DNA of 64,000 bases from an uncultured Sutterella sp. (GTDB lineage Bacteria > Pseudomonadota > Gammaproteobacteria > Burkholderiales > Burkholderiaceae_F), in assembly GCA_900538905.1 (NCBI GenBank), contig UPZS01000003.1, positions 40,983 through 104,982 of the forward strand, written 5' to 3'. The notes below the pieces were generated by a model, which was not told the DNA's origin, did no database searches, and saw only the letters and a program-made list of their open reading frames with translations. Position 1 is the stretch's first letter; every line of letters starts with the position of its first letter. The translations under genes and the position numbers were made by a program. This document shows positions 17,541-26,721 of this stretch, piece after piece.

Positions 17541-18275
17541 ATGGCGATGATTGAAATCAAAAATGTGAGCAAGTGGTACGGTTCCTTCCAAGTTCTGAAG
17601 AACTGTTCCACGTCCGTTGAAAAAGGCGAGGTGGTGGTCGTCTGCGGCCCCTCCGGCTCCGGCAAATCCACGCTCATCAAGACCGTCAATGCTCTGGAAC
17701 CGTTCCAGCAAGGTGAAGTACTCATCAACGGTATCAACGTGGGTGATCCCAAGACCGATCTACCCAAGTTGCGCAGTCACGTCGGCATGGTGTTCCAGCA
17801 CTTCGAGCTCTTCCCGCATCTGTCCATCACCGACAATCTGACGCTCGCTCAGATGAAGGTGCTTGGCCGTTCGCGCGAGGAAGCCACGGAGCGCGGTCTC
17901 GCGCTTCTTGATCGCGTGGGTCTTCTCAAACATGCTCCCAAGTTTCCCGGCCAACTATCGGGTGGCCAGCAGCAGCGTGTAGCCATCGCTCGCGCTCTTG
18001 CCATGGATCCGGTGTGCATGCTCTTTGACGAACCGACGTCGGCTCTCGATCCGGAAATGATTAACGAAGTACTCGATGTCATGGTTGAACTCGCTCGCGA
18101 AGGTATGACCATGATGGTGGTGACGCACGAAATGGGGTTTGCCCGCAAGGTAGCCGACCGAGTGGTCTTCATGGAAGCAGGCGAAATTCTTGAAGATGCC
18201 AAGAAAGAAGAATTCTTCAGCTCGCCGCGCTCGGAACGCGCTCAGCAATTCCTCTCCAAGATTCTCTCGCACTAA
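17541..18275 (+). CDS. gltL: Polar amino-acid ABC transporter ATPase, GltL-like (orphan)
   Basis: 244 residues from ATG 17541; the GltL-like start MIEIKNVSKWYG lies two codons on. Walker A is GPSGSGKST, the signature [19 protein letters not shown] and Walker [13 protein letters not shown], followed by the switch His in VVTHEMGFA. It should power import of an acidic or polar amino acid. No binding protein or permease is next to it, unlike normal glt/gln operons, and the upstream flank holds a possible IS scar. It may serve permeases encoded elsewhere. Two tandem terminators follow. Confidence 0.88.
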   Translation: MAMIEIKNVSKWYGSFQVLKNCSTSVEKGEVVVVCGPSGSGKSTLIKTVNALEPFQQGEVLINGINVGDPKTDLPKLRSHVGMVFQHFELFPHLSITDNLTLAQMKVLGRSREEATERGLALLDRVGLLKHAPKFPGQLSGGQQQRVAIARALAMDPVCMLFDEPTSALDPEMINEVLDVMVELAREGMTMMVVTHEMGFARKVADRVVFMEAGEILEDAKKEEFFSSPRSERAQQFLSKILSH

Positions 18276-18293
18276 GCGAAACCTTCGCTTTTT
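18274..18293 (+). terminator. First terminator after the GltL-like gene
   Basis: AAGCGAA-acc-TTCGCTT hairpin with a T tail, starting at the gltL stop codon. Confidence 0.55.
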
Positions 18294-18300
18294 GCAAACC

Positions 18301-18337
18301 AAAGCAGAAAAGCTCTCACGCCTTTCTGCTTTTTTTG
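18301..18337 (+). terminator. Second terminator after the GltL-like gene
   Basis: AAAGCAGAAA and TTTCTGCTTT arms followed by seven T. It ends only 14 bases before the helicase start, leaving little room for a promoter of that gene. Confidence 0.75.
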
Positions 18338-18350
18338 TACCGGATTCCTT

Positions 18351-21300
18351 ATGGCCAAACGCAGAACTTTCGGCAATACCTGGTGGGGCAAACAGTGGCT
18401 TGATGCTCTCAGCTACGTTGACTATGACAACCGTCTGCCTCGCGGACGAACCTATTACAACACCGGTCATGTTGAAAGTTGCGAATGGATCGCGCATGAA
18501 CAATCCATTGAAGCATTCGTTTCAGGCTCGGCTTACTACCCTTACGAAATCAGCATTGCGCTTCCCAAATGGGGAGAAGAAAAGGAAAGGCAGTTGCTTG
18601 ACGCCATCGCACAGGATCCGGCGCTGGTTGCCGAACTGCTGGAAGGCACACTGTCTCCGACCGTCGCCGACATTTGCAGAGAACTACATCTCGATCTCTT
18701 TCCCAAATCCTGGCGAGAAATGCGAACATCGTGCTCCTGCCCTGACAGCGCCCGCATCTGCAAGCACATCGCCGCCGTCTTCTATTGTCTAGCCGATCAG
18801 ATTGATGCCAACCCGTTTCTGATCTTCAAACTTCACGGCCTTGATCTGCAGTCCGAACTCAAAAACCGAGGAGTTGATCTGAAATCGGCAACGACGGCTC
18901 GACCACTCTTTTTGTCTGAACTCGCTTCGACCGCCACCGAGTCCAAACCCGATCCGATAAGTCTTGACGAAACAGTCTCTCTGACTCAATTGAGAAGCCT
19001 GCCCTACGGAACGCTTGAACCTTTGCGAGAAACCATTTTGTCGCTATTGCCCAAGTCGCTTCCGTTGCCGGGCGATGAAACATTCAGAGACGACATCCGA
19101 AAACTCCTGACCGGAACAGAACAACAGCTCAAGCGAATTCCGCCCACTACTGACGCGTCGGACTGGCTCAGTTCGTATTTGGCACCACAGCTTTATCGCA
19201 AAAGAATTGCTGTCGACGACTCGTCTCTTCCGTCCCTGTCTTTAGTCATGCAAGCTTGGGCAGACAACAACACAGGCTTTGAAACCAAGCTTGTCGTGCG
19301 CATCCGAGACACGGACGGGAAAGACCATAAAATCAACCTTTCCGATCCGGCTGTCGTCTTTGAACTGCTCCTGACAATGCCCGTCGGCATAGCGCAGGAA
19401 GCCTCGCCGGAGGTGGAATGCTGGCGCGAAATCTCAAAACTGGCTGCACGCCTGCTCTTGAACTCGGCCATCGTCCCTGCGCTTGTCGTGCCAAAAAACA
19501 ACCCCAAGGCCGTTCCCTTCTTCCTGTGGACACCGGCCGTTCGCAATCGGCGGGTCGCTCAACTTGTCGAGCAACTGACTCAAGCCTGTAAGCCCTATGC
19601 AACGCACCTCTTTGATGCTTGCGCTCTTGAGGAAAAGGCCGGCGTTGTGCGGCAAACCGTCTTTCTGGCAATCACGTCCGCTCTCTGCGCTCTTGTTCGT
19701 TTCTGTGCCGACAAAATCACAGCGCTTTCCAAAACCGGTTCGCTCACGATGCTGTTGGCCATGCAAACACCACTGCCGTCCCGCAATGAAATTCCCGAGA
19801 CGCTGCTCAAGTCCATGCTGCGCGGCTTGAGACCTTTCCTGCTTGGCAATTCCTACCCGTGGCGTCCTGTACTCACAGTACGCACACATTTGGACGGTAT
19901 CAAAATCAACTACGGCATTCTGGGGCGCGAAGTCGACCCCGCTCAGATTGAGGTTCTTGAATCGGTCGAAGACTCCCTTTTCGATGAAGAAACCTCCTCT
20001 CGCACCACAACGCTCTCAACCAAGCGGCCTGTGATGCTCAAGCGTCTTCTAAAAGAAGATCGGTTTAAAGACGAACGGTTTGCTGCCGTCTCCGTGCTCA
20101 AAACGTTAACCTCGGCCTATCCGGCTCTGAGCCGCATCGAAGAAACCAACGGAAGCCCTGTTACGCTTGAGCGAAACGAACTCAAAAACTTCCTCTTTGA
20201 TGCTGCGCCGGTGCTTACGCTTTTGGGCGTGGCCGTGATGCTTCCCGAACGGCTCAAGAACCTGCTCAAGCCCCGTCTGGTCGCCCACATGGATGCCGGC
20301 ACTGGCAAATCATTTCTGGGCAAAGAGGCCTTCTCGCGCTTTGACTGGCGTGTAGCCGTCGGCGACCGAGAGATCACGCAGCAAGAACTCGAAGAACTCG
20401 TCAAACACGCCGGCGAAATCGTTCAGCTCGGTGACGATTTCGTTTACCTTGAACCCAATGAGCTCGCGCGTTTAGCTGAAACGGTCGACAAACAGCCGCA
20501 ACCCACGTATCTGGAAAAAATGCGCGCCGCCCTGATGGGCGACTATGAGAAAAACGGTCAGCAGGCCGAAGTGTTCGTCAGCGCCGAAATTCGACAACGT
20601 CTCAAAACGCTCACGGAAGTCACAGACATCGCTCCGCCCGAGAACCTCAACGCCACACTGCGTCCCTATCAGGCGCGCGGCTTTGCATGGTTGATGAAAA
20701 ATCTGCGGCTCGGCATCGGCGCCCTGATTGCCGATGACATGGGGCTGGGCAAAACGCTTCAGGTGATCGCCACATTGCTGCAACTTAAAAACGACGGCGA
20801 ACTCAGTAAAACGAAGGCGCTTGTCGTCGTACCGACAACGCTCATGACAAACTGGCAGCGAGAAATCGCCAAATTTGCCCCCGATCTCTCCGTCGGCGTG
20901 TACCACGGCTCCAACCGTGTTCTTCCCGAAGCCGTCAAGGATCTTCCAGATGTGACGCTGACAACCTACGGTTTGATGCGCCGGGAAACCGAGAAACTTG
21001 CCGGCTACAAGTGGCGTCTGCTGGTGCTCGACGAAGCGCAAGCCGTTAAAAACACCGCCTCCAGTCAATCCGTGGCAGCAAAATCCATCAAGGCCACGCA
21101 AACTATCGCCATGACGGGCACGCCCGTTGAAAATCGCCTGAGCGAATACTGGTCGATTCTTGAAACCGTTCAGCCGCGTCTTTTAGGCTCGCTCAAAGAT
21201 TTCACAGAAACGTTTGCCACCCCCATCGAAACGGATCACAGTGAAGCCGCCGCCGAAGCTTTTCGGCGTCTAACGGCACCCTTTATGCTGCGACGCTTAA

Positions 21301-22112
21301 AGAGCGACAAAACCATCATTGCCGATCTGCCCGAACGCAATACGATTGATCAGTTCACCAATCTCACTGCCGAACAAGCGGCTCTTTACAGCAAAGTTCT
21401 CGAAGAACATATGGCCAAGCTCAAAAAGCTCGATGCAAAGGCCGCTGACGATCCAACCGGAAACGACGCTAAGACAGCTCGCCGAGGACAAGTACTCAGG
21501 CTCATCACGAGCATGAAGCAAATTTGCAATTCGCCTTCTCAGTACCTCAAGACCGAAGCAGCAACTCCCGACTCCGGCAAGGCTGCCGCCCTCTTTGATA
21601 TTCTCGGGCGATGCCGCGAGGCCAGCCGTAAAGTTTTGATCTTCACCCAATACCGAGAAATGGGAGAACGTCTGCAAACCTGGATTGAAAAAGCTACCGG
21701 CGAGCGCCCCGACTTCCTGCACGGCGGCGTTTCCGTCAAAGCGCGTCAGGACATGGTCGATCGTTTTCAGACAGACCGTTCCGTTCATTCCATGATCATT
21801 TCACTCAAAGCCGGCGGTACGGGTCTCAATCTCACAGCGGCAAGCTGCGTCGTACATTATGACTTATGGTGGAATCCGGCTGTCGAGGCACAGGCTACCG
21901 ATCGCGCCTACCGCATCGGTCAAAGACGCGATGTATTGGTCTATCGATTTGTGACGGCAGGCACTTTCGAAGAGCGCATCAACGAAATGCTCACAGAGAA
22001 ACAAAGTCTCGCCGATCTGACCGTCACCACAGGCGAAACCTGGATCGGAGATCTTTCCTCCTCTGAACTGCAATCGCTCTTTTCGCTGGATCCCAAGAGC
22101 GTTACCGGCTAA
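18351..22112 (+). CDS. SWIM zinc-finger and SNF2-family helicase fusion
   Basis: 1,253 residues. The N-terminal part carries a SWIM zinc finger (CSCPDSARICKHIAAVFY, about residues 125-142). A long middle region of unknown fold follows. The SNF2 ATPase begins at about 770 with DDMGLGKT (Walker A), LVLDEAQAVKN (Walker B) and GTPVENRLSEYWS. The helicase C half holds the QATDRAYRIGQ arginine-finger motif near the end. In Bacillus the SWIM and SNF2 parts are separate neighbouring genes (ywqB, ywqA); here they are one chain. Such proteins move along DNA or RNA polymerase complexes, but the role of this subgroup is not established. Confidence 0.9.
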   Translation: MAKRRTFGNTWWGKQWLDALSYVDYDNRLPRGRTYYNTGHVESCEWIAHEQSIEAFVSGSAYYPYEISIALPKWGEEKERQLLDAIAQDPALVAELLEGTLSPTVADICRELHLDLFPKSWREMRTSCSCPDSARICKHIAAVFYCLADQIDANPFLIFKLHGLDLQSELKNRGVDLKSATTARPLFLSELASTATESKPDPISLDETVSLTQLRSLPYGTLEPLRETILSLLPKSLPLPGDETFRDDIRKLLTGTEQQLKRIPPTTDASDWLSSYLAPQLYRKRIAVDDSSLPSLSLVMQAWADNNTGFETKLVVRIRDTDGKDHKINLSDPAVVFELLLTMPVGIAQEASPEVECWREISKLAARLLLNSAIVPALVVPKNNPKAVPFFLWTPAVRNRRVAQLVEQLTQACKPYATHLFDACALEEKAGVVRQTVFLAITSALCALVRFCADKITALSKTGSLTMLLAMQTPLPSRNEIPETLLKSMLRGLRPFLLGNSYPWRPVLTVRTHLDGIKINYGILGREVDPAQIEVLESVEDSLFDEETSSRTTTLSTKRPVMLKRLLKEDRFKDERFAAVSVLKTLTSAYPALSRIEETNGSPVTLERNELKNFLFDAAPVLTLLGVAVMLPERLKNLLKPRLVAHMDAGTGKSFLGKEAFSRFDWRVAVGDREITQQELEELVKHAGEIVQLGDDFVYLEPNELARLAETVDKQPQPTYLEKMRAALMGDYEKNGQQAEVFVSAEIRQRLKTLTEVTDIAPPENLNATLRPYQARGFAWLMKNLRLGIGALIADDMGLGKTLQVIATLLQLKNDGELSKTKALVVVPTTLMTNWQREIAKFAPDLSVGVYHGSNRVLPEAVKDLPDVTLTTYGLMRRETEKLAGYKWRLLVLDEAQAVKNTASSQSVAAKSIKATQTIAMTGTPVENRLSEYWSILETVQPRLLGSLKDFTETFATPIETDHSEAAAEAFRRLTAPFMLRRLKSDKTIIADLPERNTIDQFTNLTAEQAALYSKVLEEHMAKLKKLDAKAADDPTGNDAKTARRGQVLRLITSMKQICNSPSQYLKTEAATPDSGKAAALFDILGRCREASRKVLIFTQYREMGERLQTWIEKATGERPDFLHGGVSVKARQDMVDRFQTDRSVHSMIISLKAGGTGLNLTAASCVVHYDLWWNPAVEAQATDRAYRIGQRRDVLVYRFVTAGTFEERINEMLTEKQSLADLTVTTGETWIGDLSSSELQSLFSLDPKSVTG

Positions 22113-22129
22113 TTGGCACACCACCAACG

Positions 22130-22165
22130 AAAACGCTGCGAAATCCTTCCTTTTCGTAGCGTTTT
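22130..22165 (+). terminator. Intrinsic terminator between the SNF2 gene and lptG
   Basis: AAAACGCT and AGCGTTTT arms extended by CGAAA/TTTCG, with T tracts on one side and A tracts on the other, so it could serve both converging genes. Confidence 0.75.
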
Positions 22166-22186
22166 GTTTGTTGTCGTTTGCGGTCG

Positions 22187-23326
22187 CTACCTTCGCTCCA
22201 GAAGCCACAAAGCTACCGCCGCACATATCAGCATAACGCTTGTGGGCACTACCGCAACCACCATCGGGTGCCAGGTGTTCAGGACACCGAGGAAGGAGAA
22301 GATGTTGTTGAGGGCATAGAACGAAATACCGATCATCAACCCAGCAAAGATCTTGATCGAAACGCCGCCCGATCGTGTATTGAGGTACGCAAAGGGCATT
22401 GCCACAGCAAGCATCACGAATATGGCCAAGGGATAAAACACCTTTGACCAAAGCGCCACCTGATAACGGTCCGATGTCTGTCTTGTTTCCTTCAGATGAG
22501 CAATGTACTGCCAAAGGTCGGAAATCCCCATGCGTTCGGGCTTAATTGTCAGCACGCCCAGAATTTCCGGTCTCATTTCGGACGGCAACATCAAATCCAC
22601 ATCTTTGCGGGCGGAGCTCTTTTCCACCATGGGTGTTTCATCGTGCGTGATCTTGGGAAGAGTCTCGACCTTAGCGTCCTTAAGATGCCAACCGCGTCCG
22701 GAAATGTAGTTGGCTTCCGGTGCGTGCAGCACGCGAATCAAACTGCCGTCCTTATCAAACTCGAAGACGCGCCAGGCACCTGTGCGACTGTGCTCACCCG
22801 CAATCAGGTTGTGTACGTTCACAAAGCGCACAGTCGCCTGACCGGCGTTTTGCTGCTCCTTGACGTTGTCCTTTACCCAGACACCCGACGAATAACCTCT
22901 TGCCGAAAGTTTCCTGTTAAAAAGGATGTTGTCCATGTCGTTGCGCATCATGTCGGCGGCAGGCGTGAGCCACTCCCCCAGACAGTACGTCATGGCAATC
23001 AAAATGAGCGCCGGCACCGTCATCATTCCCGCCAGACGGAAGGGTGACAGGCCCGCCACACGCATGATGGTAAATTCAGAATTGGACGCCAGACGGCTCA
23101 TCGTGTAAACAGCCCCTAAAAGCGCCGCAATCGGCATCACTTCGTACAAACGTGACGGCAGTTTGAGCATCGTCAAGAAGAGCGCCATCGAGATGCTGTA
23201 GCGATTACCGATGTTGCGAGCCTGACTCACCAAATCAAAAAAAGCGATGAGCGCAACAAGTGCCACCAACACGAAGAGCGTGGCGATCAGAACTTCTTTG
23301 GCAACGTATCGGGTCAGGACCTTCAC
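22187..23326 (-). CDS. lptG: LPS export permease LptG
   Basis: 379 residues of the YjgP/YjgQ family: membrane helices near the N-terminus (about 10-35, 50-80, 95-120), a periplasmic beta-jellyroll (about 130-270) and three C-terminal helices. With LptF and the LptB ATPase (not in this window) it extracts lipopolysaccharide from the inner membrane and passes it to the Lpt bridge. The ATG overlaps the stop of lptF by four bases, so the two are translationally coupled. Confidence 0.9.
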   Translation of the reverse strand: MKVLTRYVAKEVLIATLFVLVALVALIAFFDLVSQARNIGNRYSISMALFLTMLKLPSRLYEVMPIAALLGAVYTMSRLASNSEFTIMRVAGLSPFRLAGMMTVPALILIAMTYCLGEWLTPAADMMRNDMDNILFNRKLSARGYSSGVWVKDNVKEQQNAGQATVRFVNVHNLIAGEHSRTGAWRVFEFDKDGSLIRVLHAPEANYISGRGWHLKDAKVETLPKITHDETPMVEKSSARKDVDLMLPSEMRPEILGVLTIKPERMGISDLWQYIAHLKETRQTSDRYQVALWSKVFYPLAIFVMLAVAMPFAYLNTRSGGVSIKIFAGLMIGISFYALNNIFSFLGVLNTWHPMVVAVVPTSVMLICAAVALWLLERR

Positions 23327-24450
23327 GATTTATCCCTCCCAAATAGCTTGTAGGGAAGTTCGGAAATCGCAAGCGGTACCCAGCGTTGCATCCACACGCG
23401 ACGCACGAACAAAAGCGCAGTCACAAGCGCCACCGATCCGTTGAGTCCCACCAAAGCCACGATCCAATTGACCTTTTCAGTCTTGATCCAGCTTTCGGCC
23501 ACCGAGATGCCGTTGAGGTACAAAATGAAGATCAATACCGCCAGGATCAGACTCATGCTGCGACCGGCACGCGGATTCGTGTAGGACAAGGGAATGGCCA
23601 GAAGCGCCAGATTGAATGCAGCCAAAGGCCAGCACAAACGCCAAACGATTTCAGCCTTGGCGCGCGACGTATCCAAGTCCAGAAGTTTTTCAAACGTCAT
23701 GGTTTCTACGTCACGACTGATGTAAGCCTGTTCGGCGCGCGTTCCGATGCGAATTTCATACGTATCAAACTCAGTCACCCGCCAGGCCGCGTCATCCGTA
23801 CGACTTGTGTCGTAACGACGCCCGTTTTTGAGTACCACGTAACGCTCGCCTTTGTCGGTTGCCCTCACTTCCCCCGAAGCGGCACGCACGATGATTTCAC
23901 TCTCGCCGTTTTGCTCGCTCATGAAGACATTTTTAACCGAAGAGCCGTCCGGACTGACCTCCTCGATGAAGAAGATGCGACGCCCGCCCATTGTCTCAAT
24001 AAAGCGTCCGGGGGCAATACGGTTGACATCGTCGCGCTGCTCGAATTGCTGAGCCGTGCGCTCAATCTGATCTTTTGCCCAAGGCGTCACTGCAATCGAA
24101 ATCACGCCCACCAAGATGATCATCGGCATGGCAAATCGCAGAACCGGAACGATCCAACGCAACAAACTCAGTCCGCCGGAACTGAACCAAACGGGGATTT
24201 CGCTATCTTGCCAACTGCGCATCATGACCATCAGGACGGCAATGAAGATTGACAACGACAGCAATGCGGGCAGATTGGTAAACGACGAGTAGGCCATCAG
24301 CTCAAATACGGAGCGAGAGTCAATTTTGCCTCCGGCAGCCTCGCCCAAAATGGTCACAAGCCCAATCGTCACCACGACCGAAAAAAGCACCGTGAAGACC
24401 CCTCCGGCGCTGCTTGCGAACTCGTTGACCAACAGTCGGTTAAAAATCAT
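23323..24450 (-). CDS. lptF: LPS export permease LptF
   Basis: 375 residues of the same family as the next gene, starting MIFNRLLVNEF as LptF proteins do. Helices lie in the first 120 residues and the last 100, with a periplasmic jellyroll between. It pairs with LptG. A terminator-like hairpin lies 7 to 30 bases upstream of its ATG, so its transcript either starts inside that region or reads through from the NhaC gene. No convincing Shine-Dalgarno sequence is visible. Confidence 0.9.
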   Translation of the reverse strand: MIFNRLLVNEFASSAGGVFTVLFSVVVTIGLVTILGEAAGGKIDSRSVFELMAYSSFTNLPALLSLSIFIAVLMVMMRSWQDSEIPVWFSSGGLSLLRWIVPVLRFAMPMIILVGVISIAVTPWAKDQIERTAQQFEQRDDVNRIAPGRFIETMGGRRIFFIEEVSPDGSSVKNVFMSEQNGESEIIVRAASGEVRATDKGERYVVLKNGRRYDTSRTDDAAWRVTEFDTYEIRIGTRAEQAYISRDVETMTFEKLLDLDTSRAKAEIVWRLCWPLAAFNLALLAIPLSYTNPRAGRSMSLILAVLIFILYLNGISVAESWIKTEKVNWIVALVGLNGSVALVTALLFVRRVWMQRWVPLAISELPYKLFGRDKS

Positions 24451-24456
24451 GCACTC

Positions 24457-24480
24457 AAAACGCCCGCCAAACTGCGGGCG
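24457..24480 (-). terminator. Terminator-like hairpin between nhaC and lptF
   Basis: CGCCCGC and GCGGGCG arms with a six-base loop and four T on the minus strand. It lies between the nhaC stop and lptF start, so it should end nhaC transcripts but also falls in the lptF leader. Confidence 0.6.
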
Positions 24481-24547
24481 CTACTTAAAAACTTTGGTGG
24501 GATTGTAGCGACCCGAACGATCTTACGAGCCCGGGCCGCAAGGATTG

Positions 24548-26089
24548 TTACGCTTTAGCCGCCGAACGCCCCTCTTTGACATGCAGGAAAATTGTCACGC
24601 CAAACAGTACCACCGCCGTTGCAAGCCAACTCATCCACAGACTGCCGCCCGAAACGCCAGCCACCAAGTAGCCAACGCCTGCCGAACCGGCAACCAGCAA
24701 TGCATACGGCAATTGCGTCGAAACGTGTTCAATATGCGCGCATCCGGCGCCTGCTGAAGACAGAATCGTCGTGTCGGAAATCGGCGAGCAATGATCTCCG
24801 AAAACAGAACCCGCCAACGTAGCCGAAAGCACAACCACCGTGAGACTCGGGTCGAGCACTTCGACAATCGGCACCACAATTGGAATCAAGATACCGAACG
24901 TACCCCAGGCCGTCCCCATAGAAAATGCCAGGAAAGCGGCAATCGCAAAAACGATCACGGGCAGGAACATCGCTCCCATGCCCGAAGAGGTCACCACATG
25001 CTGCATGAACTGAGGAGCAGACAGCAGGTCGCGACACACGCCCGACAGGGTCCAAGCCAGAATCAGAATGATGTTGGCCGGTAGCATGAGCTTCATGCCT
25101 TCAACAGAACCTTCGGCAAACTGGGCAAACGTCATCAGTTTTCGCGGCACATACATCAGCAACGCCACAATCAAGGCGCCGAAAGAAGCAAACACGAGCG
25201 AAATGGAAGCCGACGAATTACCGATAGCTGCCATAAAGGTGTGATACTTGGCATCCGCCCCCCAGTATCCGCCGGTGTACATCAATGCCATCACAGCAAA
25301 CACAATGAGCGCGCCGAGGGGGACCAACATGTCCCAAGTGGTGCCATTGGGGTTGTACTTGAGCTTGTCGTCAGACGTTCCTCCGGAAGCCGTAGCATCG
25401 ACGCTCTGGCGACTTGCCTGTTCTTCGACTCGACGCATCGGACCGAAGTCAAAATCCGTGCAGCAAAGGAAGAACACCAGCAAAAGAGAGAAGATAGCGT
25501 AGAAATTCCACGGAATCGTGGCCACAAAGGCTCCAAGCTCGCTCTCAAAAACGCCGGTATCCTTAAGCGAAGAGCCAACCGCGGCCGCCCAGGAAGAAAT
25601 CGGCGCAATGATGCACACGGGAGCCGCCGTGCTATCGATGATGTAAGCAAGCTTGGCGCGACTGATCTTGTAGGCATCCGTAATCGGACGCATGACAGTA
25701 CCGACGGTGAGGCAATTGAAGTAGTCGTCAATGAAGATGGCGATTCCCAAACCTCCCGTTGCAGCCAAAGACGAACGGCGTCCGCGGATGACTTTCGTCG
25801 ACGCCTTGCCGTAGGCCACCGTACCGCCGGACAGGCTGATCAAGTAAACCAACGCACCCAGCAGCGAGCAGAAGATAAGAATATTGAAGTCCACTTTTTT
25901 GGCCATCATCGTGAAGGCCGTTTCAAGCGTGCCCATGACAATGTTGGCGTCGGTGCCCACCGCATAGATGAGCGTACCCGTGAAAATGCCCACCAGAAGT
26001 GAGGAGAACACTTCCTTGGTAAGGAGCGCCAGGCCGATGGCCACAATCGGAGGAACAATTGACCACCACTCGGCAGCATAGGGTTCCAT
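24548..26089 (-). CDS. NhaC-family Na+/H+ antiporter
   Basis: 513 residues with about twelve hydrophobic segments. The GLGIAIFIDDYFNCLTVG stretch and later GTAWGTFGILIPIVVP and VFGDHCSPISDTT segments are typical of the NhaC antiporter family, where conserved acidic and polar residues move Na+ and H+. Close relatives transport organic acids or amino acids, so the exact substrate is uncertain. It is an inner-membrane protein. The coaD gene precedes it in coordinates but lies downstream of no shared terminator: coaD ends 61 bases upstream of its start on the same strand. Confidence 0.82.
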   Translation of the reverse strand: MEPYAAEWWSIVPPIVAIGLALLTKEVFSSLLVGIFTGTLIYAVGTDANIVMGTLETAFTMMAKKVDFNILIFCSLLGALVYLISLSGGTVAYGKASTKVIRGRRSSLAATGGLGIAIFIDDYFNCLTVGTVMRPITDAYKISRAKLAYIIDSTAAPVCIIAPISSWAAAVGSSLKDTGVFESELGAFVATIPWNFYAIFSLLLVFFLCCTDFDFGPMRRVEEQASRQSVDATASGGTSDDKLKYNPNGTTWDMLVPLGALIVFAVMALMYTGGYWGADAKYHTFMAAIGNSSASISLVFASFGALIVALLMYVPRKLMTFAQFAEGSVEGMKLMLPANIILILAWTLSGVCRDLLSAPQFMQHVVTSSGMGAMFLPVIVFAIAAFLAFSMGTAWGTFGILIPIVVPIVEVLDPSLTVVVLSATLAGSVFGDHCSPISDTTILSSAGAGCAHIEHVSTQLPYALLVAGSAGVGYLVAGVSGGSLWMSWLATAVVLFGVTIFLHVKEGRSAAKA

Positions 26090-26150
26090 TTTGATTTTCC
26101 TTTGTTGTTTGTTGTTTTAAAGCAGCGCGGGTTCGGAATCAAACGAATCC

Positions 26151-26654
26151 TTACGGCTGCGCTTTTTTCATGGCGAAGCGCTGCTGCAGAGCACAACGCA
26201 CGGGTTGCGGCACAAAGCCGGAGACATCGCCGCCCAGAGCTGCGATTTCGCGCACGAAACTGCCGCTTACAAACTGGCAGTCAAGCGCGGGCATCAGAAA
26301 AATTGTTTCGACATCAGGCATCAATGTTCGATTCATACCCGCCATCTGAAACTCATATTCGAAATCACTCACAGCACGTGCGCCACGCACGGACACAGTC
26401 ACGCCGCGAGCCTTTGCAAAGTCGCATAAAAGACCGCAAAAACCCTCTATCGTTACGTTTTCCAGTCCTTGCACTCCTTGGCAGGAGGCCTGCGCCAACC
26501 GGATGCGCTCATCCAAAGAAAAAAGTGTTTTTTTCTTCTCGCTTTCGGCTACAGCCAAAATGACGCGATCAAACAGACGGGCAGCCCGTTTGAGTACATC
26601 TAAGTGTCCGAGCGTAAAAGGATCAAAAGTTCCGGGATAGACGGCCGTCGTCAT
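26151..26654 (-). CDS. coaD: Phosphopantetheine adenylyltransferase
   Basis: 167 residues from ATG 26654, the start that gives the canonical MTTAVYPGTFDPFTLGH. The GTFDPFTLGH nucleotide-transfer motif, the RGARAVSDFEYE loop and the VSGSFVREIA segment identify CoaD, which makes dephospho-CoA from ATP and 4'-phosphopantetheine. It follows rsmD on the same strand by 67 bases, the gene order common in bacteria. Confidence 0.95.
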   Translation of the reverse strand: MTTAVYPGTFDPFTLGHLDVLKRAARLFDRVILAVAESEKKKTLFSLDERIRLAQASCQGVQGLENVTIEGFCGLLCDFAKARGVTVSVRGARAVSDFEYEFQMAGMNRTLMPDVETIFLMPALDCQFVSGSFVREIAALGGDVSGFVPQPVRCALQQRFAMKKAQP

Positions 26655-26721
26655 TCGTTCAAGGCTAAGCGCGACTCTGAAAAGCCACGCTTTTTCATCA
26701 GAATATGAGAAATAGATAATT

